Of a DNA stretch of 64,000 nt, positions 37,203-45,991 are shown in pieces (the stretch's first letter is position 1; each line of letters opens with the position of its first letter). The notes beneath the pieces were generated by a model. The model saw nothing but the letters and a program-made list of their open reading frames with translations. It did not search any database and was not told the DNA's origin. A program made the translations under genes and the position numbers. The DNA lies in the NCBI RefSeq assembly GCF_004104055.1, contig NZ_QOVJ01000001.1, positions 248,001-312,000 on the forward strand, given 5' to 3'. The DNA is from Leeuwenhoekiella aestuarii. Lineage in GTDB: Bacteria > Bacteroidota > Bacteroidia > Flavobacteriales > Flavobacteriaceae.

Positions 37203-38211
37203 AATCCTACTGATTTATACCGGCGGAACCATCGGTATGATTAAAGATTTTGAAACCGGGGCCCTAAAGGCTTTCGATTTTAAAGATTTGCTAGAAAAAA
37301 TACCTGAGCTTCGCTTACTTGAATGTGAGATTGAAACGACAAGTTTTGATAATCCTATAGATAGCTCTAATATGAACCCAGATCTTTGGGTGGACTTATG
37401 CAACATCATAGAGTCTAATTATGATCGTTGTGATGGTTTTGTTATTTTACACGGTAGCGACACAATGAGCTACACCGCTTCTGCATTAAGCTTTATGTTA
37501 GAAAACCTATCTAAACCTGTTATTTTCACAGGTTCACAATTACCTATAGGTGATTTACGTACAGATGCTAAAGAAAATTTAATCACAGCAATACAAATAG
37601 CAGCCTTACGCAAACGCAATCGTCCCTATATAACTGAGGTTGGTTTATATTTTGAATACAAACTTTATCGCGGCAATCGCAGTTCTAAAATTAGCGCAGA
37701 ACATTTTGAAGCTTTTAAATCGCCCAATTATCCGCCACTGGCAACCTCTGGCGTATACCTAACTATTGAAGATGAAAAACTGCTACCTTATAAACGAAAA
37801 AAACTAATTGTACACCGCGATCTAAAAACAAACATCATGGTGGTTCATTTATATCCTGGTATCAGCCAGAAGATGCTAACTTCTATATTAAATAATCACG
37901 AATTTAGCGGTGTTATTTTATTAACGTTTGGTTCAGGAAACAGCACAACATCCCCTTGGTTTATTGAATTATTAAAAAAAAATATACAAAAAGGAGTACC
38001 GGTTGTTAACATAACACAGTGTACCTGGGGCAGCGTTCAAATGGGTAATTATGAGACAAGTACAGGTCTCAAAAACCTGGGTGTGATCTCAGGAAAAGAC
38101 CTAACAATTGAAGCAGCAATTACAAAAATGATGTATCTAAACAGTCAAAATTTGTCTCCGAAGGTCTTTAAGACTATATTTGAAACATCGCTAAGAGGTG
38201 AAATGAGTTAA
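37186..38211 (+). CDS. ansA: Type I L-asparaginase
   Basis: A cytoplasmic asparaginase of 341 residues. The two catalytic threonine regions are present: YTGGTIGM near residue 11 and HGSDTMSYTASAL near residue 88, with the flexible FTGSQLPIGDLRTDAKENL segment following. The start is a TTG at 37186; no ATG is available upstream of the first motif. It overlaps the acyltransferase gene by 17 bases. There is no signal peptide, which agrees with the low-affinity type I cytoplasmic form. Confidence 0.95.
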   Translation: MSKQPKILLIYTGGTIGMIKDFETGALKAFDFKDLLEKIPELRLLECEIETTSFDNPIDSSNMNPDLWVDLCNIIESNYDRCDGFVILHGSDTMSYTASALSFMLENLSKPVIFTGSQLPIGDLRTDAKENLITAIQIAALRKRNRPYITEVGLYFEYKLYRGNRSSKISAEHFEAFKSPNYPPLATSGVYLTIEDEKLLPYKRKKLIVHRDLKTNIMVVHLYPGISQKMLTSILNNHEFSGVILLTFGSGNSTTSPWFIELLKKNIQKGVPVVNITQCTWGSVQMGNYETSTGLKNLGVISGKDLTIEAAITKMMYLNSQNLSPKVFKTIFETSLRGEMS

Positions 38212-38305
38212 TGCGAAGAATCACATCAACCCAGCAAACCTTTTGGAAATCGATATTTTTTTTGTTAATTGGCAATCATTCTAAAGAATGTATTCGGCCT
38301 TAAAA

Positions 38306-38393
38306 AGAGAGGTGGCCGAGTGGTCGAAGGCGCACGCCTGGAAAGTGTGTATACGTCAAAAGCGTATCGAGGGTTCGAATCCCTTCCTCTCTG
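38306..38393 (+). tRNA. tRNA-Ser (anticodon GGA)
   Basis: An 88-base class II tRNA. The acceptor stem pairs AGAGAGG with CCTCTCT, followed by discriminator G. The D arm holds GGCCGAGTGGTCGAAGGC, the anticodon loop is CTGGAAA (anticodon GGA), a long variable arm (ATACG...CGTAT) is present, and the T loop is GGTTCGAATCC. The 3' CCA is not encoded. Confidence 0.96.
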
Positions 38394-38467
38394 CTATTTT
38401 TTAATATTTGAATAATTAATTTTATATCTTTATCCCTTTACTAACTAAATTTTTAAGATCAAAAGCA

Positions 38468-39262
38468 ATGAAAAGAGTATTTTCTATTCTAGTAATCACA
38501 GCTGTAATCGCGTTAGGCAATCTTACGGCTCAAGCAAATACTGCACCTTTAATGACTGCTAACACAGTTATTGCAGCAGCAGTTCAAGATGAAGCAGCAG
38601 ACGAGGCAGTAGCCGACACTGATGATGAGTCTTTATCTTTCACTCAAGAGTTAAAAAAGCGTTTTATAGAAGGTGGTCCTGGATTTATGGGTATCGTTCT
38701 TTTATGTCTAATTTTAGGTCTTGCTATTGCAATTGAGCGTATTATTTACTTAAACCTTGCAACTACAAACTCAGCAAAATTAGCTCAAGATGTAGAAGAT
38801 GCACTTAATAGTGGTGGTATAGAAGCTGCCAAAGAAGTATGTCGTAACACAAGAGGTCCAGTAGCATCTATTTACTATCAGGGGCTTGACCGTGTTGACG
38901 AAGGTGTTGACGCTGCAGAAAAAGCTGTTGTAGCTTACGGTGGTGTTCAGATGGGTCTTCTTGAGAAAAACGTTTCTTGGGTATCTCTGTTTATCGCTCT
39001 TGCACCGATGCTTGGTTTCATGGGTACGGTAATTGGTATGATTCAGGCGTTTGATAAAATTGAAGCTGCGGGTGACATGCAACCTTCTCTTGTCGCTGGT
39101 GGTATTAAAGTAGCACTTTTGACAACTGTATTTGGTCTTATCGTTGCGATTATACTTCAAATTTTCTATAACTACATTGTTGCTAAAATTGATAGCATTG
39201 TAAATGATATGGAAGATGCTTCTATCACTTTGATAGATATGCTTGTTCGTTACAAGAAGTAA
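38468..39262 (+). CDS. exbB: MotA/TolQ/ExbB proton channel protein
   Basis: An inner-membrane proton-channel subunit of 264 residues. An N-terminal signal-like helix (residues 5-25) precedes an acidic stretch, a first membrane helix near residues 70-92, and the two C-terminal helices. The conserved APMLGFMGTVIGMIQAF motif near residue 178 and GGIKVALLTTVFGLIVAI near residue 213 are typical of ExbB/TolQ. It is the first of four genes ending with two ExbD-like proteins. The cluster most likely energises TonB-dependent transport, including SusC-type receptors such as the one at 58 kb; no tonB gene is in view. Confidence 0.93.
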   Translation: MKRVFSILVITAVIALGNLTAQANTAPLMTANTVIAAAVQDEAADEAVADTDDESLSFTQELKKRFIEGGPGFMGIVLLCLILGLAIAIERIIYLNLATTNSAKLAQDVEDALNSGGIEAAKEVCRNTRGPVASIYYQGLDRVDEGVDAAEKAVVAYGGVQMGLLEKNVSWVSLFIALAPMLGFMGTVIGMIQAFDKIEAAGDMQPSLVAGGIKVALLTTVFGLIVAIILQIFYNYIVAKIDSIVNDMEDASITLIDMLVRYKK

Positions 39263-39290
39263 TAATCCCTCTTTAAATACATAGTATATT

Positions 39291-39731
39291 ATGTTACATA
39301 AAATATTAAAAATTGTTGCACTCATTCTGTCTGTTCTTGGAGCCATCTGGCTTGTAAGAATCATCATGGCAGGTGATACAGCAATCACAGATTCAGCAGA
39401 TTTACAAGACGGTCTTGTAACACCATTTATCTATATTGCTTATCTAACTATAGCTATAGCAATAGTTTTTGTACTGGTATTCGTTCTGAAAAATTTATTC
39501 AGCAGCGGCTCTTCCTTAAAAAGTACACTTATTGGATTGGGTGCGTTTCTAGCCGTTGTAGTAATTTCGTATGTTTTGGCTTCTGGAGAAGAAGTGCAAT
39601 TGCGTGATGGAGATGTACTATCTGCAAGCGCTTCAAGATGGGTAGAAGCTGGTATATATGCTTTCTACATTCTTGCAATAGTTGCCATTGGTGCAATGGT
39701 ATTCTCAGGCGTGAAGAAATTAGCTAAATAA
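39291..39731 (+). CDS. Small membrane protein in the exb cluster
   Basis: A 146-residue membrane protein with four predicted helices, at about residues 7-27, 45-68, 80-98 and 118-140. I recognise no catalytic motif. It lies 28 bases after exbB and 16 before the first exbD gene, and proteins of this kind are found in the same place in other flavobacterial exb clusters. It is therefore a likely accessory part of the motor. Whether it contacts ExbB or ExbD is unknown. Confidence 0.8.
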   Translation: MLHKILKIVALILSVLGAIWLVRIIMAGDTAITDSADLQDGLVTPFIYIAYLTIAIAIVFVLVFVLKNLFSSGSSLKSTLIGLGAFLAVVVISYVLASGEEVQLRDGDVLSASASRWVEAGIYAFYILAIVAIGAMVFSGVKKLAK

Positions 39732-39747
39732 CTATAAAGAAGTAATT

Positions 39748-40353
39748 ATGGCAAAAAGATCAGCACCAGAAGTTAATGCAGGTTCGATGGCAGACATTGC
39801 CTTCTTACTACTCATTTTCTTTCTGGTTACCACAACAATTGAGACAGATAGCGGTATCAGCCGTAAATTACCCCCGGAACAAGAGGAAAATCAACCTCCA
39901 CCACCGGTTATTAAAGAACGTAATTTATTTACAGTTATCGTAAACAGTAACGATGAATTACTTGTAGAAGACAAGGTAATGGAGCTTAAGGATTTAAGAG
40001 CTGCAGCGGTAGCATTCTTAGACAATGGAGCTGAAGATTGCTCGTATTGTCAGGGAGCTAAAGATCCTAGCTCCTCAGTAAATCCTACAAAAGCTATTAT
40101 TTCATTAGTAAATAATCGCGGTACTTCCTACAAACGTTATATTGCAGTACAAAATGAACTTGTTGCTGCTTATAATGAATTGAGAGACCGTGTAGCTACT
40201 AGTCAATATGGCGAGTCTTTTACAAGTTTAGAAGCTCGTTATAATGATCCTCGTACAACACAGGAGAACAAGGATAAGCTTAAGCCTAAGATTGAAGCAA
40301 TACAGGAATTATATCCTGAAAAGCTTTCTGAAGCTGAGCCTAAGAAAAGTTAA
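39748..40353 (+). CDS. exbD: ExbD/TolR-family biopolymer transport protein (first copy)
   Basis: A 201-residue protein with one N-terminal membrane helix (residues 13-33) and a periplasmic domain. The motif SMADIAFLLLIFFLVTT contains the Asp essential for proton flow in ExbD/TolR. It has a longer periplasmic part than the second copy, with a KLPPEQEEN segment after the helix and an insertion containing a CSYCQG motif near residue 95. It lies between the small membrane protein and the second exbD. The two copies differ and probably form mixed or alternative motors. Confidence 0.9.
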   Translation: MAKRSAPEVNAGSMADIAFLLLIFFLVTTTIETDSGISRKLPPEQEENQPPPPVIKERNLFTVIVNSNDELLVEDKVMELKDLRAAAVAFLDNGAEDCSYCQGAKDPSSSVNPTKAIISLVNNRGTSYKRYIAVQNELVAAYNELRDRVATSQYGESFTSLEARYNDPRTTQENKDKLKPKIEAIQELYPEKLSEAEPKKS

Positions 40354-40374
40354 GAACCTATAACATTAAAATTT

Positions 40375-40854
40375 ATGTCTAAGTTTAATAAGAAAAAAAG
40401 TGGTGATTTGCCAGCTATTTCTACGGCATCACTTCCGGATATTGTTTTCATGTTACTGTTCTTCTTTATGGTTGCAACAACAATGCGTGAAACAACCTTG
40501 ATGGTAAAAAATAATTTGCCTACAGCAAACCAAGTTGAAAAACTCGACAAAAAAGACCTTATTATGTATATCTACGCTGGGGAACCTGTAGATCGCTATC
40601 AAGGTACTTATGGGACTTCTGCAAAAATTCAATTAAATGATAAATTTGCAGATGTTGGAGAGATTCAAGATTTTATTTATCAAGAACGTGCTAGTAAGAG
40701 AGAGGAGTTAGTACCCTTTCTTACTACAGCTCTTAAAGTAGACGGAGATAGTAAAATGGGCCTTATTTCTGATATTAAGCAGGAATTGAGAAAAGCAAAT
40801 GCACTTAAGATTAACTATGTTACCAAATCTGGTGATGCAGTTAAGATGAACTGA
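40375..40854 (+). CDS. exbD: ExbD/TolR-family biopolymer transport protein (second copy)
   Basis: A 159-residue ExbD-like protein with one membrane helix near residues 19-39, containing SLPDIVFMLLFFFMVATT with the conserved Asp. A periplasmic domain follows. It starts 21 bases after the first copy and is the last gene before a terminator. It is shorter and differs in its periplasmic part, so the two ExbD proteins are unlikely to be simple duplicates. Confidence 0.9.
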   Translation: MSKFNKKKSGDLPAISTASLPDIVFMLLFFFMVATTMRETTLMVKNNLPTANQVEKLDKKDLIMYIYAGEPVDRYQGTYGTSAKIQLNDKFADVGEIQDFIYQERASKREELVPFLTTALKVDGDSKMGLISDIKQELRKANALKINYVTKSGDAVKMN

Positions 40855-40900
40855 TACTCTTTTGCAAGAGTTGATTCACATCTCTTAAAATTTATATTTA

Positions 40901-40926
40901 AAACGTTCTGTATCTTCAGGACGTTT
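40901..40926 (+). terminator. Intrinsic terminator after the exbB-exbD cluster
   Basis: AAACGTTCTG pairs with CAGGACGTTT (one G-U pair) around a six-base loop, followed by a run of seven T residues. It separates the motor genes from the outer-membrane protein gene. Confidence 0.88.
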
Positions 40927-40964
40927 TTTTTATTTCTTTAATATCTCAGAACACCAAAATACTT

Positions 40965-41678
40965 ATGCGTTTAAAATCACCATTTAAGTTGATTATTTTT
41001 TTACTTATGAGCTTTTCAGTATTGGCTCAAGATAGCATTGTACAAGTTATTGATACCGCTGAAGTTTATAAGAAATACAGAGAAGATCAATTCTACCTTG
41101 GAGTTACATTCAACCTGCTTACTAATAAGCCTAAAGAAATGGAGCAGAATGGCTTTAGTGGTGGAATTCACTTTGGTTTCATACGCGATATGCCGATCAA
41201 TAAACAAAGAAACCTTTCTATAGGCATGGGCGGAGGTCTTTCTATGAACACCTACAATCAAAATTTATTCGTTGGAGAGACAACTTCAGAAGAGAGTATT
41301 TTTGATATTATAGATTCTTCTACTGATTATGATAAAAATTGGCTTTCAACTTATATAGTAGAGGTACCCATACAATTACGCTGGCGCACTTCTACAGCTA
41401 CTAATTATAAATTTTGGAGAATATATACAGGACTACAATTAGGATACGTCTACGCTTATAAATTTCACTTTGAAGAAACAGGTAATCAAGTTACACAAAC
41501 TGATGTCCCTGAATTTAATAAATATCGAATGGGCCTGACATTCTCTTTTGGCTACGATACCTTCAACTTTTATTTTTATTATAATCTAAATCCATTTTTT
41601 AATGGTGATGCACAACTAAATGGCAGCCCTATTGAAATAAACAGCTTGAAGTTAGGGCTAATGTTTTACATCTTATAA
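40965..41678 (+). CDS. PorT-family outer-membrane beta-barrel protein
   Basis: A 237-residue protein with a signal peptide (residues 1-21, ending SVLAQ) and alternating hydrophobic strands of a small outer-membrane beta barrel, e.g. YLGVTFNLLT, IGMGGGLSMNTYN, WRIYTGLQLGYVYAY, YRMGLTFSFGYDTFNFYFYY and LKLGLMFYIL ending in an aromatic/hydrophobic strand. It resembles PorT-like porin-family proteins of Bacteroidota. It follows the exb cluster after a terminator. A function in type IX secretion cannot be assumed. It overlaps the convergent PAP2-like gene by 13 bases. Confidence 0.8.
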   Translation: MRLKSPFKLIIFLLMSFSVLAQDSIVQVIDTAEVYKKYREDQFYLGVTFNLLTNKPKEMEQNGFSGGIHFGFIRDMPINKQRNLSIGMGGGLSMNTYNQNLFVGETTSEESIFDIIDSSTDYDKNWLSTYIVEVPIQLRWRTSTATNYKFWRIYTGLQLGYVYAYKFHFEETGNQVTQTDVPEFNKYRMGLTFSFGYDTFNFYFYYNLNPFFNGDAQLNGSPIEINSLKLGLMFYIL

Positions 41679-42274
41679 AGATAAAACACCAAAAATTGTG
41701 GTAAGCCTCCCACTACTATCCCCACAAATAGCTCTAGCATCGTATGTGCTTTTAATTGAATTCTGGAAGCTGCTGTAAAACCGATTGCCAAAATCAGCAA
41801 ACTTATTACAATCAAATAGTTTGCATTATACACTAGACTCAACCCCATTACAAATAACAACACTCCACCAATACCGGTCATATGCAAACTAGTCTTAAAA
41901 CCAAATAAAGCAAGCAAAAAAGCAGTAGCAGATGTAATCAATATTCCTAAAAAAAAGATATAAAGTTCCGGGAATTCATATCCATTGATAATGATACGTA
42001 TAATAAGTAATGTAATACCAATTTGTATTAACAAAGGCAACCTGCGTTCTTTGACTTGCTTCAACTCTATGGAAGAAACTAGTTTCACACTTTCCAATAA
42101 AAAGTAAAATAGAATGGGAACTACAACGGTTAGAATACTTATCGCAAATAATTTTGCATACATAAAGGACTGTGGAACAAACTTAGGAGTTACTGAAAAA
42201 TAAATCCCAACACCTAACATCGGCATCAAAAGTGGATGCATTAAATAAGAAAAGAACCGGAGAAAGTATTTCAT
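41666..42274 (-). CDS. PAP2-like membrane protein with degenerate motifs
   Basis: A 202-residue membrane protein with six hydrophobic segments. It resembles the PAP2 phosphatase superfamily as seen in Bacteroidota. The third motif is nearly complete as SRIQLKAHTMLE (SR-x5-H-x3-E, where D is usual), but motif 1 (KERRLP) and motif 2 (SLHMTG) are degenerate. It may therefore be a pseudo-enzyme or act on an unusual lipid. Its ATG is in the TAATG overlap with rpoN, so it is co-translated after it. Confidence 0.65.
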   Translation of the reverse strand: MKYFLRFFSYLMHPLLMPMLGVGIYFSVTPKFVPQSFMYAKLFAISILTVVVPILFYFLLESVKLVSSIELKQVKERRLPLLIQIGITLLIIRIIINGYEFPELYIFFLGILITSATAFLLALFGFKTSLHMTGIGGVLLFVMGLSLVYNANYLIVISLLILAIGFTAASRIQLKAHTMLELFVGIVVGGLPQFLVFYLYKM

Positions 42275-43728
42275 TAAATTTCTTTACGTAAACGTGCCAC
42301 CGGCACATCTAATTGCTCTCGGTATTTCGCAACAGTACGACGAGCTATAGGATAACCTTTTTCTTTTAAAATTTTAGCCAATTTATCATCAGTGAGTGGC
42401 TTGCGCTTGTTCTCTTCCTGAATTGTGATTTCAAGGATTTTTTTGATCTCTCGCGTAGAAACCTCTTCCCCCTGATCATTCGTCATACTCTCACTAAAAA
42501 ATTCTTTTATCAACTTGGTTCCATATGGGGTATCTACATATTTACTATTAGCAACCCGTGATACTGTAGACACATCCATCTCGATCTCATCCGCTATATC
42601 CTTCAGGATCATTGGACGCAAATTACGCTCATCACCGGTTAAAAAATATTCTTGTTGATAATTCATTATAGAACTCATCGTTACAAAAAGTGTTTGCTGG
42701 CGTTGCTTTATAGCTTCTATAAACCATTTTGCAGCATCTAGTTTTTGCTTAATAAATAATACAGCATCTTTCTGAGATTTACTCTTTTGCTTGGCGTCTT
42801 TATATCCCTTTAGCATATTGGTATATTCTCTAGAAACATGCATCTCAGGAGCATTCCGACCATTTAAAGTCAACTCAAGTTCACCATCATTTATTGTTAT
42901 CGTAAAATCTGGAATAACATGCTCAACAACTTTTGTATTTCCGGCGTAAGAGCCGCCTGGTTTTGGATTGAGATGTTCTATTTCTTCAATAGCATCTCGA
43001 AGCTGATCTTCAGTAATGTCAAATTTTGAAAGTAATTTTTGATAATGTTTCTTGCTAAAATGATCAAAAGCATCAGTCAGGATATCCTGAGCTAGAGCCA
43101 CAGATTCAGTTTCTTCTTTACGTTTTAGCTGAATTAATAAACATTCTTCAAGACTACGCGCTCCCACTCCTGCTGGATCTAGATTTTGAACGATTTGCAA
43201 TATCTTCTCTAGACTATCTTCCGTAGTATAAATATTCTGGGTAAAAGCCAGATCGTCCATCAAGTCAATAAGACTTCTTCTTAAATAACCACTTTCATCT
43301 ACACTTCCTATTAAAAACTCTGCAATCTCCATCTGCTCATCATCCAGACGATAGGTATGCAACTGCCCCATCAAATGTTGCGTAAATGAAGTTCCTGATG
43401 CATAAGGAACCTGTCGCTCTTCATCATCAGAACTGTAGTTATTAGCATTTAAGCGGTAACTGGGAATTTCATCATCAGATAGATAGTCATCGACATTGAT
43501 ATCTGTCTCAATTTTTTCTGAATCATATTCCTCATCCCCACTGTTGTCAAACTCCTCAAAATCATCTTTCACTTCATCCTTTCCACTGTCTAAAGCAGGA
43601 TTCTCTTCGAGCTCCTGTTTTACGCGCTGTTCAAAAGCCTGCGTAGGCAATTGTATAAGCTTCATCAGCTGTATCTGCTGAGGCGAAAGCTTTTGTGAAA
43701 GTTTAAAATTAAGTTGTTGTTTTAACAT
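42274..43728 (-). CDS. rpoN: RNA polymerase sigma-54 factor
   Basis: Sigma-54 needs AAA+ activators to open promoters with the -24/-12 form. The start is set at the ATG at 43726-43728 (484 residues); an upstream GTG at 43770 only adds a non-conserved leader. Region I is glutamine-rich (LKQQLNFKLSQKLSPQQIQLMKLIQLP), followed by an acidic region II, the core-binding region, the helix-turn-helix, and the RpoN box ARRTVAKYRE near the end. It is followed in TAATG overlap by the PAP2-like gene. No activator with an AAA+ domain is nearby. Confidence 0.97.
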   Translation of the reverse strand: MLKQQLNFKLSQKLSPQQIQLMKLIQLPTQAFEQRVKQELEENPALDSGKDEVKDDFEEFDNSGDEEYDSEKIETDINVDDYLSDDEIPSYRLNANNYSSDDEERQVPYASGTSFTQHLMGQLHTYRLDDEQMEIAEFLIGSVDESGYLRRSLIDLMDDLAFTQNIYTTEDSLEKILQIVQNLDPAGVGARSLEECLLIQLKRKEETESVALAQDILTDAFDHFSKKHYQKLLSKFDITEDQLRDAIEEIEHLNPKPGGSYAGNTKVVEHVIPDFTITINDGELELTLNGRNAPEMHVSREYTNMLKGYKDAKQKSKSQKDAVLFIKQKLDAAKWFIEAIKQRQQTLFVTMSSIMNYQQEYFLTGDERNLRPMILKDIADEIEMDVSTVSRVANSKYVDTPYGTKLIKEFFSESMTNDQGEEVSTREIKKILEITIQEENKRKPLTDDKLAKILKEKGYPIARRTVAKYREQLDVPVARLRKEI

Positions 43729-43841
43729 ATAAGTTGTTGAATCTGTTCTTACAAAAATAAAAAAATGCACCTAGTAACGCATCAGAATGTTTTGTTAAGA
43801 AGCGCTTCTAAAATTAGTGCATCAAACAGATTAACGATGCA

Positions 43842-44477
43842 CTATGGAGTGAAGATATTGTTTTTAATGGCATATATAACAAGACCCGTTCTATTTTTTA
43901 AACCGAGCTTTTGAAAAACAGACTCCCGATAGCCTTCTATAGTTTTTGGACTTAAGAACATTTTTTCAGCGATCTGCTTATAGGTCATTTCAGTACAAGC
44001 GTGTTTAATAAACTCAATCTCCCGGTCCTTTAAAACTACTTCCTCTTCGTACAAATTCTCCGTTTGCTTGACGATACGCTCTACGGTATTGGTATAATAA
44101 AAACCATAATTAATAACCTCAAGAAGGGCTTGTTCTAAAATAGACTTACGGGTATCTTTCAACAAGTAACCTTTAGCTCCAGAGCGAATCATCTGCATCA
44201 CAACACCCTCTTCTTCTTCTACAGAAAGTGCCAAAACTTTAATATCAGGATAGTATTTAGAAAGATACTTTGTAGTTTCGACTCCACCCATAACGGGCAT
44301 TTTCACATCCATCAAAACAACATCAGGTTTATCGCTGTTCGCTGTTTCGAGGTAGTTAATAAACTCTTTTCCGTTGACCGAAATATTGACTACTTCAAAA
44401 TTGATAAACTGGCGTACTAAACCACCTATGGCTTCTGACAAAAGGGTATGATCGTCTACAAGAGCTACTTTATACAT
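43842..44477 (-). CDS. NarL/LuxR-family response regulator
   Basis: A 211-residue two-component regulator. The receiver domain has the acidic pair VDDH (residues 8-10), the phospho-acceptor Asp57 in VLMDVKMPVMGG and the conserved Lys in LLKDTRK. The C-terminal half is a LuxR-type helix-turn-helix: LKDREIEFIKHACTEMTYKQIA and LSPKTIEGYRESVFQKLGLK. It is five bases after the histidine kinase gene, so the two are partners. Its targets are unknown. Confidence 0.96.
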   Translation of the reverse strand: MYKVALVDDHTLLSEAIGGLVRQFINFEVVNISVNGKEFINYLETANSDKPDVVLMDVKMPVMGGVETTKYLSKYYPDIKVLALSVEEEEGVVMQMIRSGAKGYLLKDTRKSILEQALLEVINYGFYYTNTVERIVKQTENLYEEEVVLKDREIEFIKHACTEMTYKQIAEKMFLSPKTIEGYRESVFQKLGLKNRTGLVIYAIKNNIFTP

Positions 44478-44482
44478 AGTAT

Positions 44483-45241
44483 TTATTCTAATGGATAAAT
44501 TAATTTCAATTGAGTTCCGGCACCGGGAATCGAACTGATCTTAGCATCGGCACCTATTAACTCAGCACGTTTATCAATATTGCTCAGGCCGATACCTTTC
44601 TCAAAGAGATTTTCTGAATCAAACCCTACACCATCATCCAGCGCTGTGATTTCTAAGGCATCTGCTTTAAATTGAACTTTCACTTCTAACTTAGAAGCTC
44701 TTGAATGCTTCATGGTATTGGCCATAAATTCCTGAACAATGCGAAACAATACAATCTCTACTTTTGAATCGATTGTAACAGCATCACCCAGCAATTCATA
44801 ATCTGCAGAGAGATATTTCAACCGATTGAAACGATTTACCTCCTGCTCTAAAGAGTAAATAAGTGATTGCCCATTGATAGCTTCTGGATTGATAGATTTT
44901 GAAAGCGCACGAAGCTCATTTAAGCCCGTTCCTATTGTTTCTGCAACTTCTATCATTTCTTCCCCTCCTTCTATATTTTGTGCTTTTATTTTAGCTAAGG
45001 TGAGCAACTGACCAATATTATCGTGCAATTCCCAACTAATATTCCGCAATGTTTCTTCACGGATCTCAATTTGGGTTTCTGCAATGGCACGCTCGTAGCG
45101 CTTTTCGGTCTCGATTTGCTCGCGTAGCAAACTGTTTTTACGTTTCATAAATACCGAAAACAATACAAATACAATTACCGCTAGTAGAAACAATACCAGC
45201 AGAACCACTAAGATAAGTAACAATTGCGTACCCTGGTCCAT
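44483..45241 (-). CDS. HisKA_3-type sensor histidine kinase
   Basis: A short membrane-anchored sensor kinase of 252 residues with one N-terminal helix (residues 7-33) and no extracytoplasmic sensor domain. A coiled coil leads to the dimerisation/phosphoacceptor motif WELHDNIGQ with His73, typical of NarX/DesK-type kinases. The ATPase has MANTMKHSRAS (N box), ALDDGVGFD (G1) and GIGLSNIDKRAELIG (G2). With no sensor domain, it must take its signal from a partner protein, perhaps the 7TM or the lipoprotein encoded upstream. It lies three bases after the 7TM gene. Confidence 0.95.
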   Translation of the reverse strand: MDQGTQLLLILVVLLVLFLLAVIVFVLFSVFMKRKNSLLREQIETEKRYERAIAETQIEIREETLRNISWELHDNIGQLLTLAKIKAQNIEGGEEMIEVAETIGTGLNELRALSKSINPEAINGQSLIYSLEQEVNRFNRLKYLSADYELLGDAVTIDSKVEIVLFRIVQEFMANTMKHSRASKLEVKVQFKADALEITALDDGVGFDSENLFEKGIGLSNIDKRAELIGADAKISSIPGAGTQLKLIYPLE

Positions 45242-45244
45242 AGA

Positions 45245-45979
45245 TTAAATCGCAGTTATCTCTGGTCTTTTTGCTCTATATAAACCATATGCAAAAATGA
45301 GATACATAATGCAGGAGACACCAAAACCAACATTACGTATTAATTGAAAGAAGGCAACACTTGGATCTGCAGTATCAGTCACTTTTAGCCAACCTACAAA
45401 AGTTACAATAGAAATTGGAAGTTTTACAACCAAAGAAATCAATAAACCAAGACCTAGGTAAACCATTAAATTATCAGCTATTTTTGAAATCTTTGAGGAT
45501 TCTACAACTTCAATCAAACTAAAGAGTATGATTACTAACAGACAAAAATCTCCAATCATTTTTGGAACAAACATATACTTTTCGATAAAGTTTGATGTAA
45601 ATCCAAAATATACAAGACTTATAGTCCAAACCAAAAAAAAGATAATTACACACAATCTAAACCCTTTCTTCCGAAGGAAATTAAAATATATTAGGTAATA
45701 CATTAAAACGTATAAAACATCACGAATATTGAAAAAAATACTTGTATTCTTACCCACACCAATAACATAGTAAGCTCCTGATAAGATTTCATTCAAAAAA
45801 TTATAACCTAAAAAAAAGATGAACCAAATTAAAGCGGTCTTCTTGTATTTTTCCCAAAAAATTATCCCTAGAATTAATGGAATTACTTCACAAATAAGTA
45901 ATAGTATACTTATTGGATTACCTGTAAAAACAGCTAGCCTTTTTCCCCAATCTGATAAGAAAATTATTAATAACAGCAC
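45245..45979 (-). CDS. Seven-helix membrane protein in two-component cluster
   Basis: A 244-residue membrane protein with about seven hydrophobic helices and a short C-terminal tail. It begins with GTG because an in-frame TAA stands directly before it. No motif is recognised; charged residues in the loops (for example NIRDVLYVLMYYLIY) could form a ligand site. It sits between the lipoprotein gene (12 bases) and the histidine kinase gene (three bases). By position it may act as the sensor or signal input for the kinase, but this is inferred only. Confidence 0.82.
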   Translation of the reverse strand: MLLLIIFLSDWGKRLAVFTGNPISILLLICEVIPLILGIIFWEKYKKTALIWFIFFLGYNFLNEILSGAYYVIGVGKNTSIFFNIRDVLYVLMYYLIYFNFLRKKGFRLCVIIFFLVWTISLVYFGFTSNFIEKYMFVPKMIGDFCLLVIILFSLIEVVESSKISKIADNLMVYLGLGLLISLVVKLPISIVTFVGWLKVTDTADPSVAFFQLIRNVGFGVSCIMYLIFAYGLYRAKRPEITAI

Positions 45980-45991
45980 TTAATGTGATTT

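Noticed and set aside
33087-38211. A dedicated asparagine pathway built from glycosylasparaginase and type I asparaginase
   Set aside because: They are 3 kb apart, in separate units, with different locations in the cell; shared function is not shown by the layout.
38780-39388. A 202-residue minus-strand frame over exbB and the next gene
   Set aside because: It covers the coding parts of exbB and its neighbour in the opposite direction and shows no protein-like pattern.
43729-43770. Longer RpoN start at GTG
   Set aside because: The extra residues are not part of the glutamine-rich region I; the ATG at 43728 gives the usual N-terminus.
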